From NCBI GenBank assembly GCA_902806235.1, contig CADCVW010000073.1, forward strand, positions 1 through 49,899: a stretch of DNA of 49,899 bases, given 5' to 3'. The stretch's first letter is position 1. The number at the start of each line of letters is the position of its first letter. Position numbers and translations under genes: made by a program. The notes beneath the pieces are model-generated. The model worked only from the letters and a program-made list of their open reading frames with translations. It was not told the origin of the DNA and ran no database searches. Positions 25,203 to 32,339 of the stretch are shown piece by piece. The stretch comes from an uncultured Sphingomonadaceae bacterium. GTDB taxonomy: Bacteria; Pseudomonadota; Alphaproteobacteria; Sphingomonadales; Sphingomonadaceae.

Positions 25203-25306
25203 CGTGGGGTGCTCCGCTCGTGAGCGCCGAGCTGCCTCATTCAACTTCGACTAGGTGGCGAGCTGCCAAGTCTCCGTATTCTTCTCCCCCGCAGGGAGGA
25301 GGTCTG

Positions 25307-25828
25307 GTGATCCGGGATGCCGTTCCCGCCGACGCGGCGGCGGTGGCGGCGATCTACGCGCACCATGTGCTGCACGGCACGGCAAGCTTCGACACGGAGC
25401 CGCCGTCGGTCGAGGCGACGGCGGAGAAGATAGTGTGGGTGGCTGAGCGCGGCTGGGCTTGGCTCGTGGCGGAGGAGGGCGGCGCGGTCGCGGGCTATGT
25501 TTATTTTACCCAGTTCCGTGACCGGCCGGCTTACCGCTGGTGCGCAGAGGATAGCATCTATGTGAGGGCGGACGCCCAAGGGCGTGGGGTGGGACGCGCG
25601 CTGCTCGGGTAGCTGCTCGCGCGGGCGGAGGACGTGGGCTTTCGGCAGATCTGCGCGGTGGTGGGCGGGGGCGAGCCGGCGTCGGTGGCGCTGCACGAGC
25701 GGTTCGGCTTCGCGGAAGTCGGGCGGACGCGGGCGGTCGGCTGGAAGCACGGGCGCTGGCTAGATGCGGTGTACATGCAGCGGGCACTAGGCACGGGCGA
25801 GAGAAGCATGCCTGAAGAAATTACCTAA
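25307..25828 (+). pseudogene. GNAT acetyltransferase (phosphinothricin-acetyltransferase-like) with internal TAG
   Basis: The frame reads VIRDAVPADAAAVAAIYAHH, FDTEPPSVEATAEKI, YRWCAEDSIYVRADAQGRGVGRALLG, then TAG at 25610-25612. It continues in frame with LLARAEDVGFRQICAVVGGG, SVALHERFGFAEVG and GWKHGRWLDAVYMQRAL. The acetyl-CoA loop QGRGVG and the C-terminal LHERFGF are both present, so only the stop separates two halves of a complete PAT/Pat-like protein of ~173 residues. CAG to TAG is a likely origin. GGAGGA lies about six bases before the GTG. Confidence 0.88.
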
Positions 25829-25848
25829 CCGGTAAAAAGTTGTTACCG
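25821..25848. promoter_or_regulatory. Nested TTACC/GGTAA inverted repeats (putative operator)
   Basis: TTACC-taacc-GGTAA-aaagttg-TTACC: three half-sites in alternating orientation, the right-hand pair being CGGTAA...TTACCG. They overlap a weak promoter-like TTGTTA (25840-25845), with TACAAA 19 bases on. They stand 54 bases before the start of the GTA-like remnant. Confidence 0.45.
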
Positions 25849-25901
25849 AGGCACGCTGGGCTGGTACAAACAGAGACAATTGCGGGCGAGGTGGGCGAGC
25901 G

Positions 25902-26098
25902 ATGAGGTGGTTCGGCCGCAAGGCCGCCTGGGAAACCGGGCGGCTTTTTTGTTGGGCGCGACGGGCGCGACGGCGACCGCGGGGGAGTGGGCGCGGAGCC
26001 ACCCGGCGGGGGTCGGCGAGGGCGCCCCGGTGCGGGTCGAGGTAGCGCAACTGGGCACGCGACTCGCCTCCCGGGCGGCGGCGATCGAAATCGGTTGA
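25902..26098 (+). pseudogene. Possible GTA remnant: portal start joined to tail-gene end
   Basis: MRWFGRKAA at 25902 resembles the first residues of GTA/phage portal proteins in sphingomonads (WFGRKAA). Around a T6 run (25945-25950) the reading moves to another frame that gives AAFLLGATGATATAGEWARS, again portal-like (PFLLG...GEWPRSYE). From there it passes directly into VRVEVAQLGTRLASRAAAIEIG and TGA, which resembles the last strand of the GTA tail/host-specificity protein that normally precedes DUF2793. If correct, all GTA structural genes between these points have been deleted. The matches are short and the reading is an inference. Confidence 0.4.
25923..25950 (+). terminator. Strong intrinsic terminator structure
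   Basis: GCCGCC-tgg-GAAA-ccg-GGCGGC folds into a 9-bp stem with a GAAA loop and is followed at once by TTTTTT. An overlapping alternative hairpin CGGCC-gcaa-GGCCG (25913-25926) would exclude it. It lies about 50-80 bases downstream of the putative promoter and operator, inside the GTA-like remnant. Confidence 0.65.
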
Positions 26099-26111
26099 GA
26101 AGGAGGGGACG

Positions 26112-26602
26112 ATGACGGGGGACCAGAGCGTGCGGTTGGAACTGCCGTTGCTGGCGCCGGGGCAGGCGCAGAAGGAGATCTACCACAACGAAGCGCTGCT
26201 GCTGCTGATCGACGGGCTGCTGCAAGCGGCGGCAGTGGGCGTCGCGGACGCCCCGCCGGCCGCGCCGCAAGCGGGCGAATGCTGGCTGGTCGGGACGGCA
26301 CCGACCGGGGACTAGGCGAACGCCGTCGCGATGGGGGCGGACGGGGGCTGGCGCTTCGCCGCGCCGCGGGCGGGGTTCCGCATCCTGCTGAAAAGCCGGA
26401 ACTCCTATGCCGAATAGAGCGGTGCCGTCTGGAGATCGGCGTGGTGCGCGGGGCGCGGCTGATGGTCGGCGGGCGACAGGTGGTGGGCGAGCGGGGCGCG
26501 CCCGTCCCTGCACCGGCCGGCGGGGCGATGGTAGATGCGGAAGCGCGCGCGACGCTCGCCGCCGTGCTGGACAGGTTGCGCGCCCAAGGCCTGACCAATT
26601 GA
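26112..26602 (+). pseudogene. DUF2793 phage/GTA-associated protein, broken
   Basis: MTGDQSVRLELPLLAPGQAQ, KEIYHNEALLLLIDGLLQAA and APPAAPQAGECWLVGTAPTG match the N-terminal half of DUF2793. A TAG at 26313-26315 stands where the family has Trp (PTGxWAG). The frame goes on with ANAVAMGADGGWRFAAPRAG to another TAG near 26416. After a frameshift the end is readable as RLMVGGRQVVGERGAPV and MVDAEARATLAAVLDRLRAQ. DUF2793 genes usually follow the tail genes of GTAs and related phages. At least three lesions make it clearly dead. Confidence 0.85.
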
Positions 26603-26701
26603 AACGCGGAGAACGGCGGAGTCTTGGCGCGCGACAGTTACGCGAACGCACCGAGGTCGAAGCCGATCTTCATGTACGGAGTGGTGCAATTCTGCAACGC
26701 T

Positions 26702-26730
26702 TTAACAGTTTGTTCGCTTGCGCGGATACG
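26702..26730 (+). promoter_or_regulatory. Candidate promoter of the OmpA-like gene
   Basis: TTAACA (26702-26707), 17 bases, then GATACG (26725-26730). The -35 match is good and the -10 match fair; a leader of about 55 bases follows. I see nothing else in 26603-26790. Confidence 0.35.
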
Positions 26731-26790
26731 ACGTCGCGGCTAGGCATTTCTCCGCCGTTCCCAGTTGGAACAACAGATAAGGGGAAAGTT

Positions 26791-27909
26791 ATGCGGAAGC
26801 TCGCCATTGCTGTGGCGCTGTCGACCTCGCTGCTCGCGTCGCCGGCCATGGCGCGTGACGGTGCGTTCTATATCGGCGCTGAATTCGGTCCCATGATCGT
26901 CGAAGATATCGACTTCGATCTGACCGCCGGCACCACCACCACCAGCGACGCCATCACCATCGACGCCGACCGCGGCTTCGACGGCGACGTGATCGTCGGC
27001 TACGACTTCGGCGCGTTCCGCCTGGAGGCCGAAGTGGCCTATAAGGAGAACGACCTCGACACCATTACCAACTCGACTCGGATTGGCACGCCGAACAGCA
27101 TCGCGGCGGGCACCCGCACGGCGCAGGGCGAAGTCAGCGCGCTGTCGGCCATGGTCAACGGCATGCTCGACTTCGGCGACGACGACGGCGTGCAGGGCTT
27201 CATCGGCGGCGGCGCCGGCATCGCCCGGGTGAAGACGGAAGCGGCCTTCTTCTCCAACCTTGGCTTCATCGACGACAGCGATACCAAGTTCGCCTATCAG
27301 GTGATCGCGGGCATCCGCGCGCCCGTATCGCGCGGGCTGGACGTCGGCATCAAGTACCGGTTCTTCAACGTCGATGACATTCGCGGCGTGAACATCAACA
27401 ATAACACGACCGAAGCCCGCTACCGCAGCCACAGCTTGCTCGGCAGCTTCATCGTGAACTTCGGCGGCGAAGCCCCGGTCGTGGAAGAGCCGGTCGTCGA
27501 GACGCCGGTCGTCGAGACGCCGGTCGAGACGCCGGTCGCTGAAACGCCTCCTCCGGCTGTGCCAGCTGGTCCGTTCATCGTCTTCTTCGATTGGGACCAG
27601 GCGGAGATCACCCCGCAGGCGGCCGCGATCCTCGATAATGCCGCTTCGGCCTACCAGCAGACGGGCAACGCTAACGTGCTGCTCGCCGGTAATGCGGACA
27701 AGTCGGGTTCGAACCAGTACAACATCGGCCTGTCGCAGCGCCGCGCGGACAACGTCCGCCAGTATCTGTCGGGCCGCGGCATCCCGGAGGGCGTGATGAC
27801 GACCCAGGCCTTCGGCGAGGAAGCGCCGCTGGTCGACACGGCGGACGGCGTGCGCGAGCCGCAGAACCGCAACGTGCAGATCACCTTCGGCCCAGGTTCG
27901 GGTCAGTAA
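26791..27909 (+). CDS. OmpA-like outer membrane protein
   Basis: 372 residues. A signal peptide (MRKLAIAVALSTSLLASPAMA) is followed by an eight-strand beta-barrel (about 25-230: FYIGAEFGPMI, VIVGYDFGAFRLEAEVAY, IGGGAGIARVK, VGIKYRFF, SHSLLGSFIVNF). A linker of VVETP-type repeats (233-262) leads to an OmpA C-terminal peptidoglycan-binding domain (FIVFFDWDQAEITPQA, LLAGNADKSGSNQYNIGLSQRRADNVRQYL). The Asp and Arg that hold diaminopimelate are present. It tethers the outer membrane to the wall. AGGGGAAAG precedes the ATG and a good terminator follows the gene. GC is lower than in neighbours, as expected for a highly expressed gene. Confidence 0.93.
   Translation: MRKLAIAVALSTSLLASPAMARDGAFYIGAEFGPMIVEDIDFDLTAGTTTTSDAITIDADRGFDGDVIVGYDFGAFRLEAEVAYKENDLDTITNSTRIGTPNSIAAGTRTAQGEVSALSAMVNGMLDFGDDDGVQGFIGGGAGIARVKTEAAFFSNLGFIDDSDTKFAYQVIAGIRAPVSRGLDVGIKYRFFNVDDIRGVNINNNTTEARYRSHSLLGSFIVNFGGEAPVVEEPVVETPVVETPVETPVAETPPPAVPAGPFIVFFDWDQAEITPQAAAILDNAASAYQQTGNANVLLAGNADKSGSNQYNIGLSQRRADNVRQYLSGRGIPEGVMTTQAFGEEAPLVDTADGVREPQNRNVQITFGPGSGQ
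27478..27544 (+). repeat. 15-bp in-frame tandem repeat in the OmpA linker
   Basis: Units of GTCGTCGAGACGCCG, one 12-base unit (GTCGAGACGCCG) and degenerate flanking units encode the VVETP series. Such repeats can change the linker length by slippage without breaking the frame. Confidence 0.8.
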
Positions 27910-27946
27910 GGAACGGCCTCTCCGGTCCGCCGGGGTGGAGAAATTG

Positions 27947-27976
27947 GGGGTCGGCCTTTGGGTCGGCCCCTTTTTT
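27947..27976 (+). terminator. Intrinsic terminator of the OmpA-like gene
   Basis: GGGGTCGGCC-tttg-GGTCGGCCCC forms a 10-bp stem with two G-T pairs and is followed by TTTTTT, 37 bases after the stop codon. Confidence 0.85.
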
Positions 27977-28054
27977 CATGCCCAACGCGGACGCGCGCGC
28001 GGCAACCGCGCCGCGGTCGCGCGTTGGACCTCAAGCAAGATGCGGAGGACGATC

Positions 28055-28582
28055 ATGCGCTTGATGATGCTGGGCCTGCTCGCGCTGCCGGCGCTCGCCG
28101 GCTGCGCGACGAACCAGGAAGCCGCGACGGCTCTGGCCGGCGCGGCGCCGACCGCGACAGCGACGCTTGCCGACGCGCGGGGTTCAGCGCGGGGCGCGGC
28201 GAGCCTGACCGCCACAGCGGGCGCCCCGCCGCGCTTGGCGGTGCGCGCGCACGGCATGGCACCCGGGACATACGCCATCCACGTTCACGCGGCCGGGCGC
28301 TGCGACCGGCCCGACTTCGCCAGCGCGGGACCGCATTGGAACCCAGCAGGTCGGCAGCACGGGACGGAGAACCCGGCCGGCCCCCACGCGGGCGACCTGC
28401 CCAACTTGGCGATCGCGGCGAACGGGACAGGAACGCTCGACGCGCCGCTCCCCGCGGGGCTCGACCCCCTGGACGCGGACGGCGCGGCGGTAATCATCCA
28501 CGCCGCGGCCGACGATTACCGGACGGACCCGTCGGGCAACAGCGGGGCGCGGCTCGTCTGCGGGGTGTTCCGGCGAAGCTAG
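28055..28582 (+). CDS. sodC: Cu/Zn superoxide dismutase (lipoprotein-like)
   Basis: SodC converts superoxide to hydrogen peroxide and oxygen in the periplasm. 175 residues: signal MRLMMLGLLALPALAGC with lipobox LAGC, then the beta-barrel with IHVHAAGRCDRP (Cu ligands HxH and the first disulfide Cys), SAGPHWNP, GPHAGDLPN (His and Asp of the Zn site), VIIHAAADDYRTDPSGNSGARLVCGVF (Cu ligand His, active-site Arg, second Cys). All ligands appear present. ATG at 28055 is preferred over the one at 28040 because GGAGGA lies seven bases before it. The stop overlaps the convergent thpR gene by four bases. Confidence 0.92.
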   Translation: MRLMMLGLLALPALAGCATNQEAATALAGAAPTATATLADARGSARGAASLTATAGAPPRLAVRAHGMAPGTYAIHVHAAGRCDRPDFASAGPHWNPAGRQHGTENPAGPHAGDLPNLAIAANGTGTLDAPLPAGLDPLDADGAAVIIHAAADDYRTDPSGNSGARLVCGVFRRS

Positions 28583-29121
28583 GCTGGAACTTCGGCGGGG
28601 TAGCGCACTGCCATCGAATAGCTCGCGCCGCCGCTCCCGAGCCTCGACTCGAACAAGCCGAACGCGTCGACAGCGAAAGGCGGCAAGGCGAGCCCGGCGC
28701 GGCGCGCGACGAAGCCGCGCGCGTCCTCGCCCAGCGTCCGGAGCCGGGCCAAGGTGACGTGGGGATGAAAGGCTCTGCGCTCCGGCGGAAGGCCACTCGC
28801 GACGCAGGCGCGCTCGACCTTGCGCTGGAGGTGGAGCAGCGCTTCGCTCCGCTCCACGCCTGCCCAGAGCGCCGCGCCGCCGCCGCGCCGATCGAAGCAT
28901 CCCGCGCTCGCCAAGCGGAGCGGGAACGAGGCGAAGCTCAGCCCGTCGAGCGCGGCGGCGAGAGCTTCCGCGCCGTGCCGATCGACCTCGCCCGCGAAGC
29001 GAAGGGTGAGGTGGAGTTGCTCATCGTCCTGCCAGCGCGCACCGTGGACGCCCTCCATTAGCCCGAGCAAGGCTTCGCGGACGGAGCCGGGCGGCCGGAT
29101 GGCGACGAACAAGCGGTGCAT
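28579..29121 (-). CDS. thpR: RNA 2',3'-cyclic phosphodiesterase (2'-5' RNA ligase family)
   Basis: 180 residues starting MHRLFVAIRPPGSVREALLG. The two HxTx motifs of the 2H phosphoesterase family are present: HLTLRFAGE (about residue 37) and HPHVTLARLR (about residue 122). ThpR opens 2',3'-cyclic phosphates on RNA ends; its main physiological substrate is unclear. It is convergent with sodC, overlapping by four bases, and divergent from the Bax-inhibitor gene. Confidence 0.92.
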   Translation of the reverse strand: MHRLFVAIRPPGSVREALLGLMEGVHGARWQDDEQLHLTLRFAGEVDRHGAEALAAALDGLSFASFPLRLASAGCFDRRGGGAALWAGVERSEALLHLQRKVERACVASGLPPERRAFHPHVTLARLRTLGEDARGFVARRAGLALPPFAVDAFGLFESRLGSGGASYSMAVRYPAEVPA

Positions 29122-29181
29122 GGGACCTCCGTGCGGGGCGGGACAGAAGCGAAACGGAAGGCTGCTACTCCGGCTTTTCGC

Positions 29182-29210
29182 TTGAACGAAGGAACGACCT
29201 TCACGATATT
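29182..29210 (+). promoter_or_regulatory. Promoter of the Bax-inhibitor-1 gene, flanked by an inverted repeat
   Basis: TTGAAC (29182-29187), 17 bases, GATATT (29205-29210). A 9-bp inverted repeat, CGCTTGAAC (29179-29187) and GTTCAAGCG (29214-29222), brackets the core: one arm covers the -35 and the other the expected start point. This looks like an operator. Confidence 0.5.
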
Positions 29211-29258
29211 CCGGTTCAAGCGGCGGGACCGTCCGCCGCGAAGGAGAGAAGAAACATC

Positions 29259-29990
29259 ATGGCCAACTGGACTGATCCGCGGGTCGCCGGGTCCTCGCGA
29301 TCCGCCCTCGGCGTCGACCGCGTCGCGTCCGACGCGGGTCTGCGCTCCTATATGCTGTCCGTGTACAACTACATGGCGTCCGGCGTGCTGCTGTCGGGCA
29401 TTGTCGCCTACCTGTTCGCCTCGTCGGGAATGGCGGCCGCCGTGTTCACCCAGCCGGGGTTCCTGAAGTATGTCATCATCTTCGCGCCGTTGCTGATGGT
29501 GTTCGGTTTCGGTGCGGTGGCGGCGCGCGGCTCCACGGCCGCGATGCAAGCCATGTTTTGGGCCTTCGCCGCGGTGATGGGCCTGAGCCTGTCGACGATC
29601 TTCATCCGCTTCAGCGAGACATCGATCGCGACGGCCTTTTTCGCCACGGCGGCGGCGTTCGTGTCGCTGAGCCTGTACGGCTACACGACCAAGAAGGACC
29701 TGTCGGGCTTCGGCACCTTCCTGATCATGGGCGTGGTGGGCCTGCTGGTGGCGTCCTTGGTCAACCTGTTCGTGCAGTCGAGCGTTTTTGCGCTGGCGAT
29801 CAGCGCGGTGGGCGTGCTGATCTTCGCGGGGCTCACCGCCTACGACACGCAGCGGATCAAGAGCCTCTACTTCCAGGTCGCCGGTTCCGACATGGTCGGC
29901 AAGACCGCGATCATGGGGGCGTTGACCTTGTACCTCGATTTCGTGAACATGTTTACCTTCCTGCTGAACCTGATGGGCAACCGCGAATAA
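29259..29990 (+). CDS. Bax inhibitor-1/YccA family membrane protein
   Basis: 243 residues with about seven transmembrane helices. A cytosolic N-terminus (MANWTDPRVAGSSRSALGVD) leads to LRSYMLSVYNYMASGVLLSG, followed by the hydrophobic series to the conserved TAYDTQRIKSLY and the last helix with ALTLYLDFVNMFTFLLNLMG. These are the family signatures of YccA/BI-1 proteins, which are implicated in calcium leak and in control of the FtsH protease. AGGAGAGAAG precedes the ATG. It is alone in its unit, with its own promoter and a hairpin after the stop. Confidence 0.94.
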   Translation: MANWTDPRVAGSSRSALGVDRVASDAGLRSYMLSVYNYMASGVLLSGIVAYLFASSGMAAAVFTQPGFLKYVIIFAPLLMVFGFGAVAARGSTAAMQAMFWAFAAVMGLSLSTIFIRFSETSIATAFFATAAAFVSLSLYGYTTKKDLSGFGTFLIMGVVGLLVASLVNLFVQSSVFALAISAVGVLIFAGLTAYDTQRIKSLYFQVAGSDMVGKTAIMGALTLYLDFVNMFTFLLNLMGNRE

Positions 29991-30014
29991 GCTATTCCTC
30001 GGGCGAGATCGGGA

Positions 30015-30040
30015 GGCCCGGCGGCGACGCCGGGCCTTCT
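30015..30040 (+). terminator. GC-rich terminator hairpin after the Bax-inhibitor-1 gene
   Basis: GGCCCGGCG-gcga-CGCCGGGCC is a perfect 9-bp stem with a GCGA loop, followed by TTCT. The T tract is short, so termination may be partial. Confidence 0.65.
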
Positions 30041-30059
30041 GCTTATTCGGAGCATCCGC

Positions 30060-30314
30060 TTGGCGCAGCCGTCGGCCACCATCCAGCGCATCCGCATCGG
30101 GTTGACCGGGCTCGGTTTCGTGTTCCTGCTCGTGCTGCTCGGCGCGGTGTTCGGCCAGGCGACCGAAGACGTCCCGCCCGGCGGCGTCGCGGTGAACCTG
30201 GCCGCGCCGCCCGGCAACGAGGTGGAGGCGGCGGAGCCGCTCGCCGAACTGGGCGTTACGCCCGGCGGCTCGCCCGAACCGGCCAACGATGCGGGCAACG
30301 CCGTCGCGCCCTGA
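30060..30314 (+). CDS. Small single-pass membrane protein of unknown function
   Basis: 84 residues: a basic N-terminus (AQPSATIQRIRIG), one transmembrane helix (LTGLGFVFLLVLLGAVFG), then an acidic Pro/Ala-rich tail (NLAAPPGNEVEAAEPLAELGVTPGGSPEPA). The only start available is TTG at 30060; no ATG lies before the helix. Its end overlaps the next gene by 26 bases, which suggests a two-gene unit. I do not recognise a family. Confidence 0.65.
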   Translation: MAQPSATIQRIRIGLTGLGFVFLLVLLGAVFGQATEDVPPGGVAVNLAAPPGNEVEAAEPLAELGVTPGGSPEPANDAGNAVAP

Positions 30315-31638
30315 CCTTGCCGGCGCGTCCGGCGGGGCGATCGCGGCGGGCGCGCTGCTCGCTCTCGGCGAACTGCTGGCGGGGGTAACGCTCGGCGGCT
30401 TCTTCGCGGAGGAAAGGGCCGAGCCCTTCGTCTTTCTCCTGTTCCGGCCGTGGCTGCTGCTCGGAGCGGCGCTGCTCCTTCGACAACGGCGAGCGCGCCA
30501 ATGCTGGGCCGCCTACGGCGCATACCTCCTGCTCGCGAGCGCGGCGGAAGCCGCGCTGCTGTGGGCGATGGGGGGCGGGACGCGCGAGCTCGGTATCCTA
30601 ATGCTGGGCGGGATGGCCGTTCTGCCCCTAATCGTCCTTCTCGAGCTCGCCATGTGGGGCGGGGAGCGCCTGCATCGATCGAGCGGCGCGGCGCTCGCTC
30701 TGGCCGGCTGCGCGGCGCTGTTCCTCGCCACGGACCTTCCTAGGCGGGCGCAGCAGCTCGTCGCTGGGCAGCGGGCCGACGCGCGGCTCCCGAGGCCGCG
30801 GGTGGGGCTGGCGAGCGCGCTGCCACTCGCCTGGGGCGAGGCCGGCCCGTTCGCGCCCGGCGCGCGGCCGGCGGAAGCCTATCGACTGCTCGGCGGAGAG
30901 TACGACCTTGTCCCGCTCGATCTCCTCGCCGACGCGAGCTTGGCGCCGCTGCGGGCCGTGCTGCTCGTCCAACCGCGCGCGCTCGCCCCGTCCGAGCTTG
31001 TCGCGCTCGACGCCTGGGTGCGCGGGGGCGGGCGGGCGCTGATCCTGACTGACCCGGTGCTGCGTTGGCCGAGCGGGCTCGCGCTCGGCGACATTCGCCG
31101 CCCGCCGCCGGTCGGCCTGCTCGGGCCGCTGCTCGACCATTGGGGACTGGCGCTGCTGCCGCCCGGCTCGGGCGAAGGCGCGATTGTCGATGAGCGAGTC
31201 GCGGGCAGACGGCTCGTCACCGCCGCGCCCGGACGACTGGCGAGCCGCGGGAGGACATGCCGCGTTATGGAGTCCGGGTTGCTGGCGCGCTGCCGGATAG
31301 GCCGGGGAACGGCGCTGGTCCTCGCCGACGCGGACCTGCTGCACGACGACCTGTGGATCGGCCCCGGGCCGCGCGGGACCGAGCATGTCGGGCGCGCGGC
31401 GGACAACCCGCGAGTCGTCTCCGACCTGCTCGATTTGCTGCTCGGCCGCGCGCCCGCAACTGATCGGGTGAATTGGTTCGCGCCTGGCCGCGATCCCCGC
31501 CCGGCGCTGCTCGCCGCGCTCACGATTCCCCTCATTGTGCTGATTTCGGGGCTTCTCGTGCGCGGCCGCGGCCGGCGTTTCACAGAGTTATCCACAGGGC
31601 TTCAGACAGTGGAAAGGAATGGCGACGGCATCGCCTGA
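30289..31638 (+). CDS. Membrane protein with GldG/DUF4350-like domain
   Basis: 449 residues. The N-terminal third has about four to five hydrophobic helices (AIAAGALLALGELLAGVTLGG, PWLLLGAALLL, YLLLASAAEAALLW, LPLIVLLELAMWG). A soluble part follows, with YDLVPLDLLADASL, LLVQPRALAPSELVALDAWV and GGGRALILTDPVL, which resembles the GldG-like/DUF4350 domain of uncharacterised ABC transport systems. Near the end are FAPGRDPRPALLAALTIPLI, a last helix and a basic tail. No ATPase gene is adjacent. Its 3' end contains a DnaA-box sequence. Confidence 0.65.
   Translation: MRATPSRPDLAGASGGAIAAGALLALGELLAGVTLGGFFAEERAEPFVFLLFRPWLLLGAALLLRQRRARQCWAAYGAYLLLASAAEAALLWAMGGGTRELGILMLGGMAVLPLIVLLELAMWGGERLHRSSGAALALAGCAALFLATDLPRRAQQLVAGQRADARLPRPRVGLASALPLAWGEAGPFAPGARPAEAYRLLGGEYDLVPLDLLADASLAPLRAVLLVQPRALAPSELVALDAWVRGGGRALILTDPVLRWPSGLALGDIRRPPPVGLLGPLLDHWGLALLPPGSGEGAIVDERVAGRRLVTAAPGRLASRGRTCRVMESGLLARCRIGRGTALVLADADLLHDDLWIGPGPRGTEHVGRAADNPRVVSDLLDLLLGRAPATDRVNWFAPGRDPRPALLAALTIPLIVLISGLLVRGRGRRFTELSTGLQTVERNGDGIA
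31588..31596 (+). promoter_or_regulatory. Perfect DnaA box
   Basis: TTATCCACA, identical to the strongest class of DnaA box, lies at the 3' end of the preceding gene, about 260 bases before mraZ. A single copy is not an origin; it may bring the dcw promoter under DnaA influence or may be chance. Confidence 0.4.
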
Positions 31639-31853
31639 TCCATAGCTAAACCGCGGAATTCCGCCGTTTTCCGCCTAGTGGCATCCAATCCCCATTCCAG
31701 GCACGATAATCCATTGCCGACCCACGGACCCGATGCTACGCACAGGTCAACGAGCGGGGCAGCTCCGGTGCGCATTGATGCAACGGCGCGGGTAACGGCG
31801 AAGGCCGACTCCGCGGACGGCCGAACCTTGCTCGGACGGGAGCAGGGCGCTAA
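31639..31853 (+). other. Leader region of the dcw cluster
   Basis: 215 bases before mraZ. The first 80 are AT-richer than the flanks and contain a possible -10 element GATAAT near 31707. One GANTC site (GACTC) lies at 31807. I did not find the regularly spaced TGGG boxes bound by MraZ in enterobacteria. A 68-codon frame across this region lacks protein-like character. Confidence 0.4.
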
Positions 31854-32339
31854 GTGGATCACCTCTTTCAAGGGAGCGCGCTGAACGCGGTGGACGCGAA
31901 GGGTCGCGTCTCCCTGCCGGCGTTCCTGCGTCAGGTGGTCGAGAAGCGCGGCGACAGCCACGCCGTGATCCTCGCCAAGCACGACGCCTTCCCCTGCATT
32001 TCCGCTTACGACCGCGGTTATGGCGCGGTGCAGCACCGCAAGCTCGAGCGGCTGGGCGAGGCCTTGGAGACCGACCCGGCGCGCGCCGCGGAGTACCACG
32101 CGCGCAACCTGCTCGCCTTCGGCACGACGGAAGACGTGCCCTACGACCCTTCCGGCCGCATCGTCCTGCCCCCGATGAGCCGCCGCAAGGCCAAGATCGC
32201 CGATCTCGCCCTGTTCATCGGCGCCGGCGAGACGTTCCAGATCTGGAATCCGGCCGAGTTCCTCGCTCACCCCGCCATCCACGAGGACCTCAAGGACGTC
32301 GCGCGCTATCGGCTGGAAGAAAAGGGCATCGAGCTGTGA
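31854..32339 (+). CDS. mraZ: Transcriptional regulator MraZ
   Basis: MraZ is a ring-forming DNA-binding protein that represses its own dcw operon. The 161-residue product has two AbrB-like SpoVT motifs: [19 protein letters not shown] (about 11-29) and [17 protein letters not shown] (about 95-111). GTG start at 31854, just before the first motif. Its stop overlaps the rsmH GTG by four bases. Length is typical. Confidence 0.93.
   Translation: MDHLFQGSALNAVDAKGRVSLPAFLRQVVEKRGDSHAVILAKHDAFPCISAYDRGYGAVQHRKLERLGEALETDPARAAEYHARNLLAFGTTEDVPYDPSGRIVLPPMSRRKAKIADLALFIGAGETFQIWNPAEFLAHPAIHEDLKDVARYRLEEKGIEL

Noticed and set aside
22646-26602. Genomic island integrated at tRNA-Val
   Set aside because: No integrase, no repeated tRNA 3' end and no sharp change in composition. 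The stretch looks like decayed vertical sequence plus repeats.
31639-31853. MraZ-binding TGGG boxes
   Set aside because: TGG-like triplets occur near 31683-31703 on the minus strand, but not with the regular spacing of known MraZ operators.
31678-31884. 68-codon frame upstream of and overlapping mraZ
   Set aside because: Its composition is not protein-like, it covers the expected promoter region, and it overlaps the start of a certain gene in another frame.
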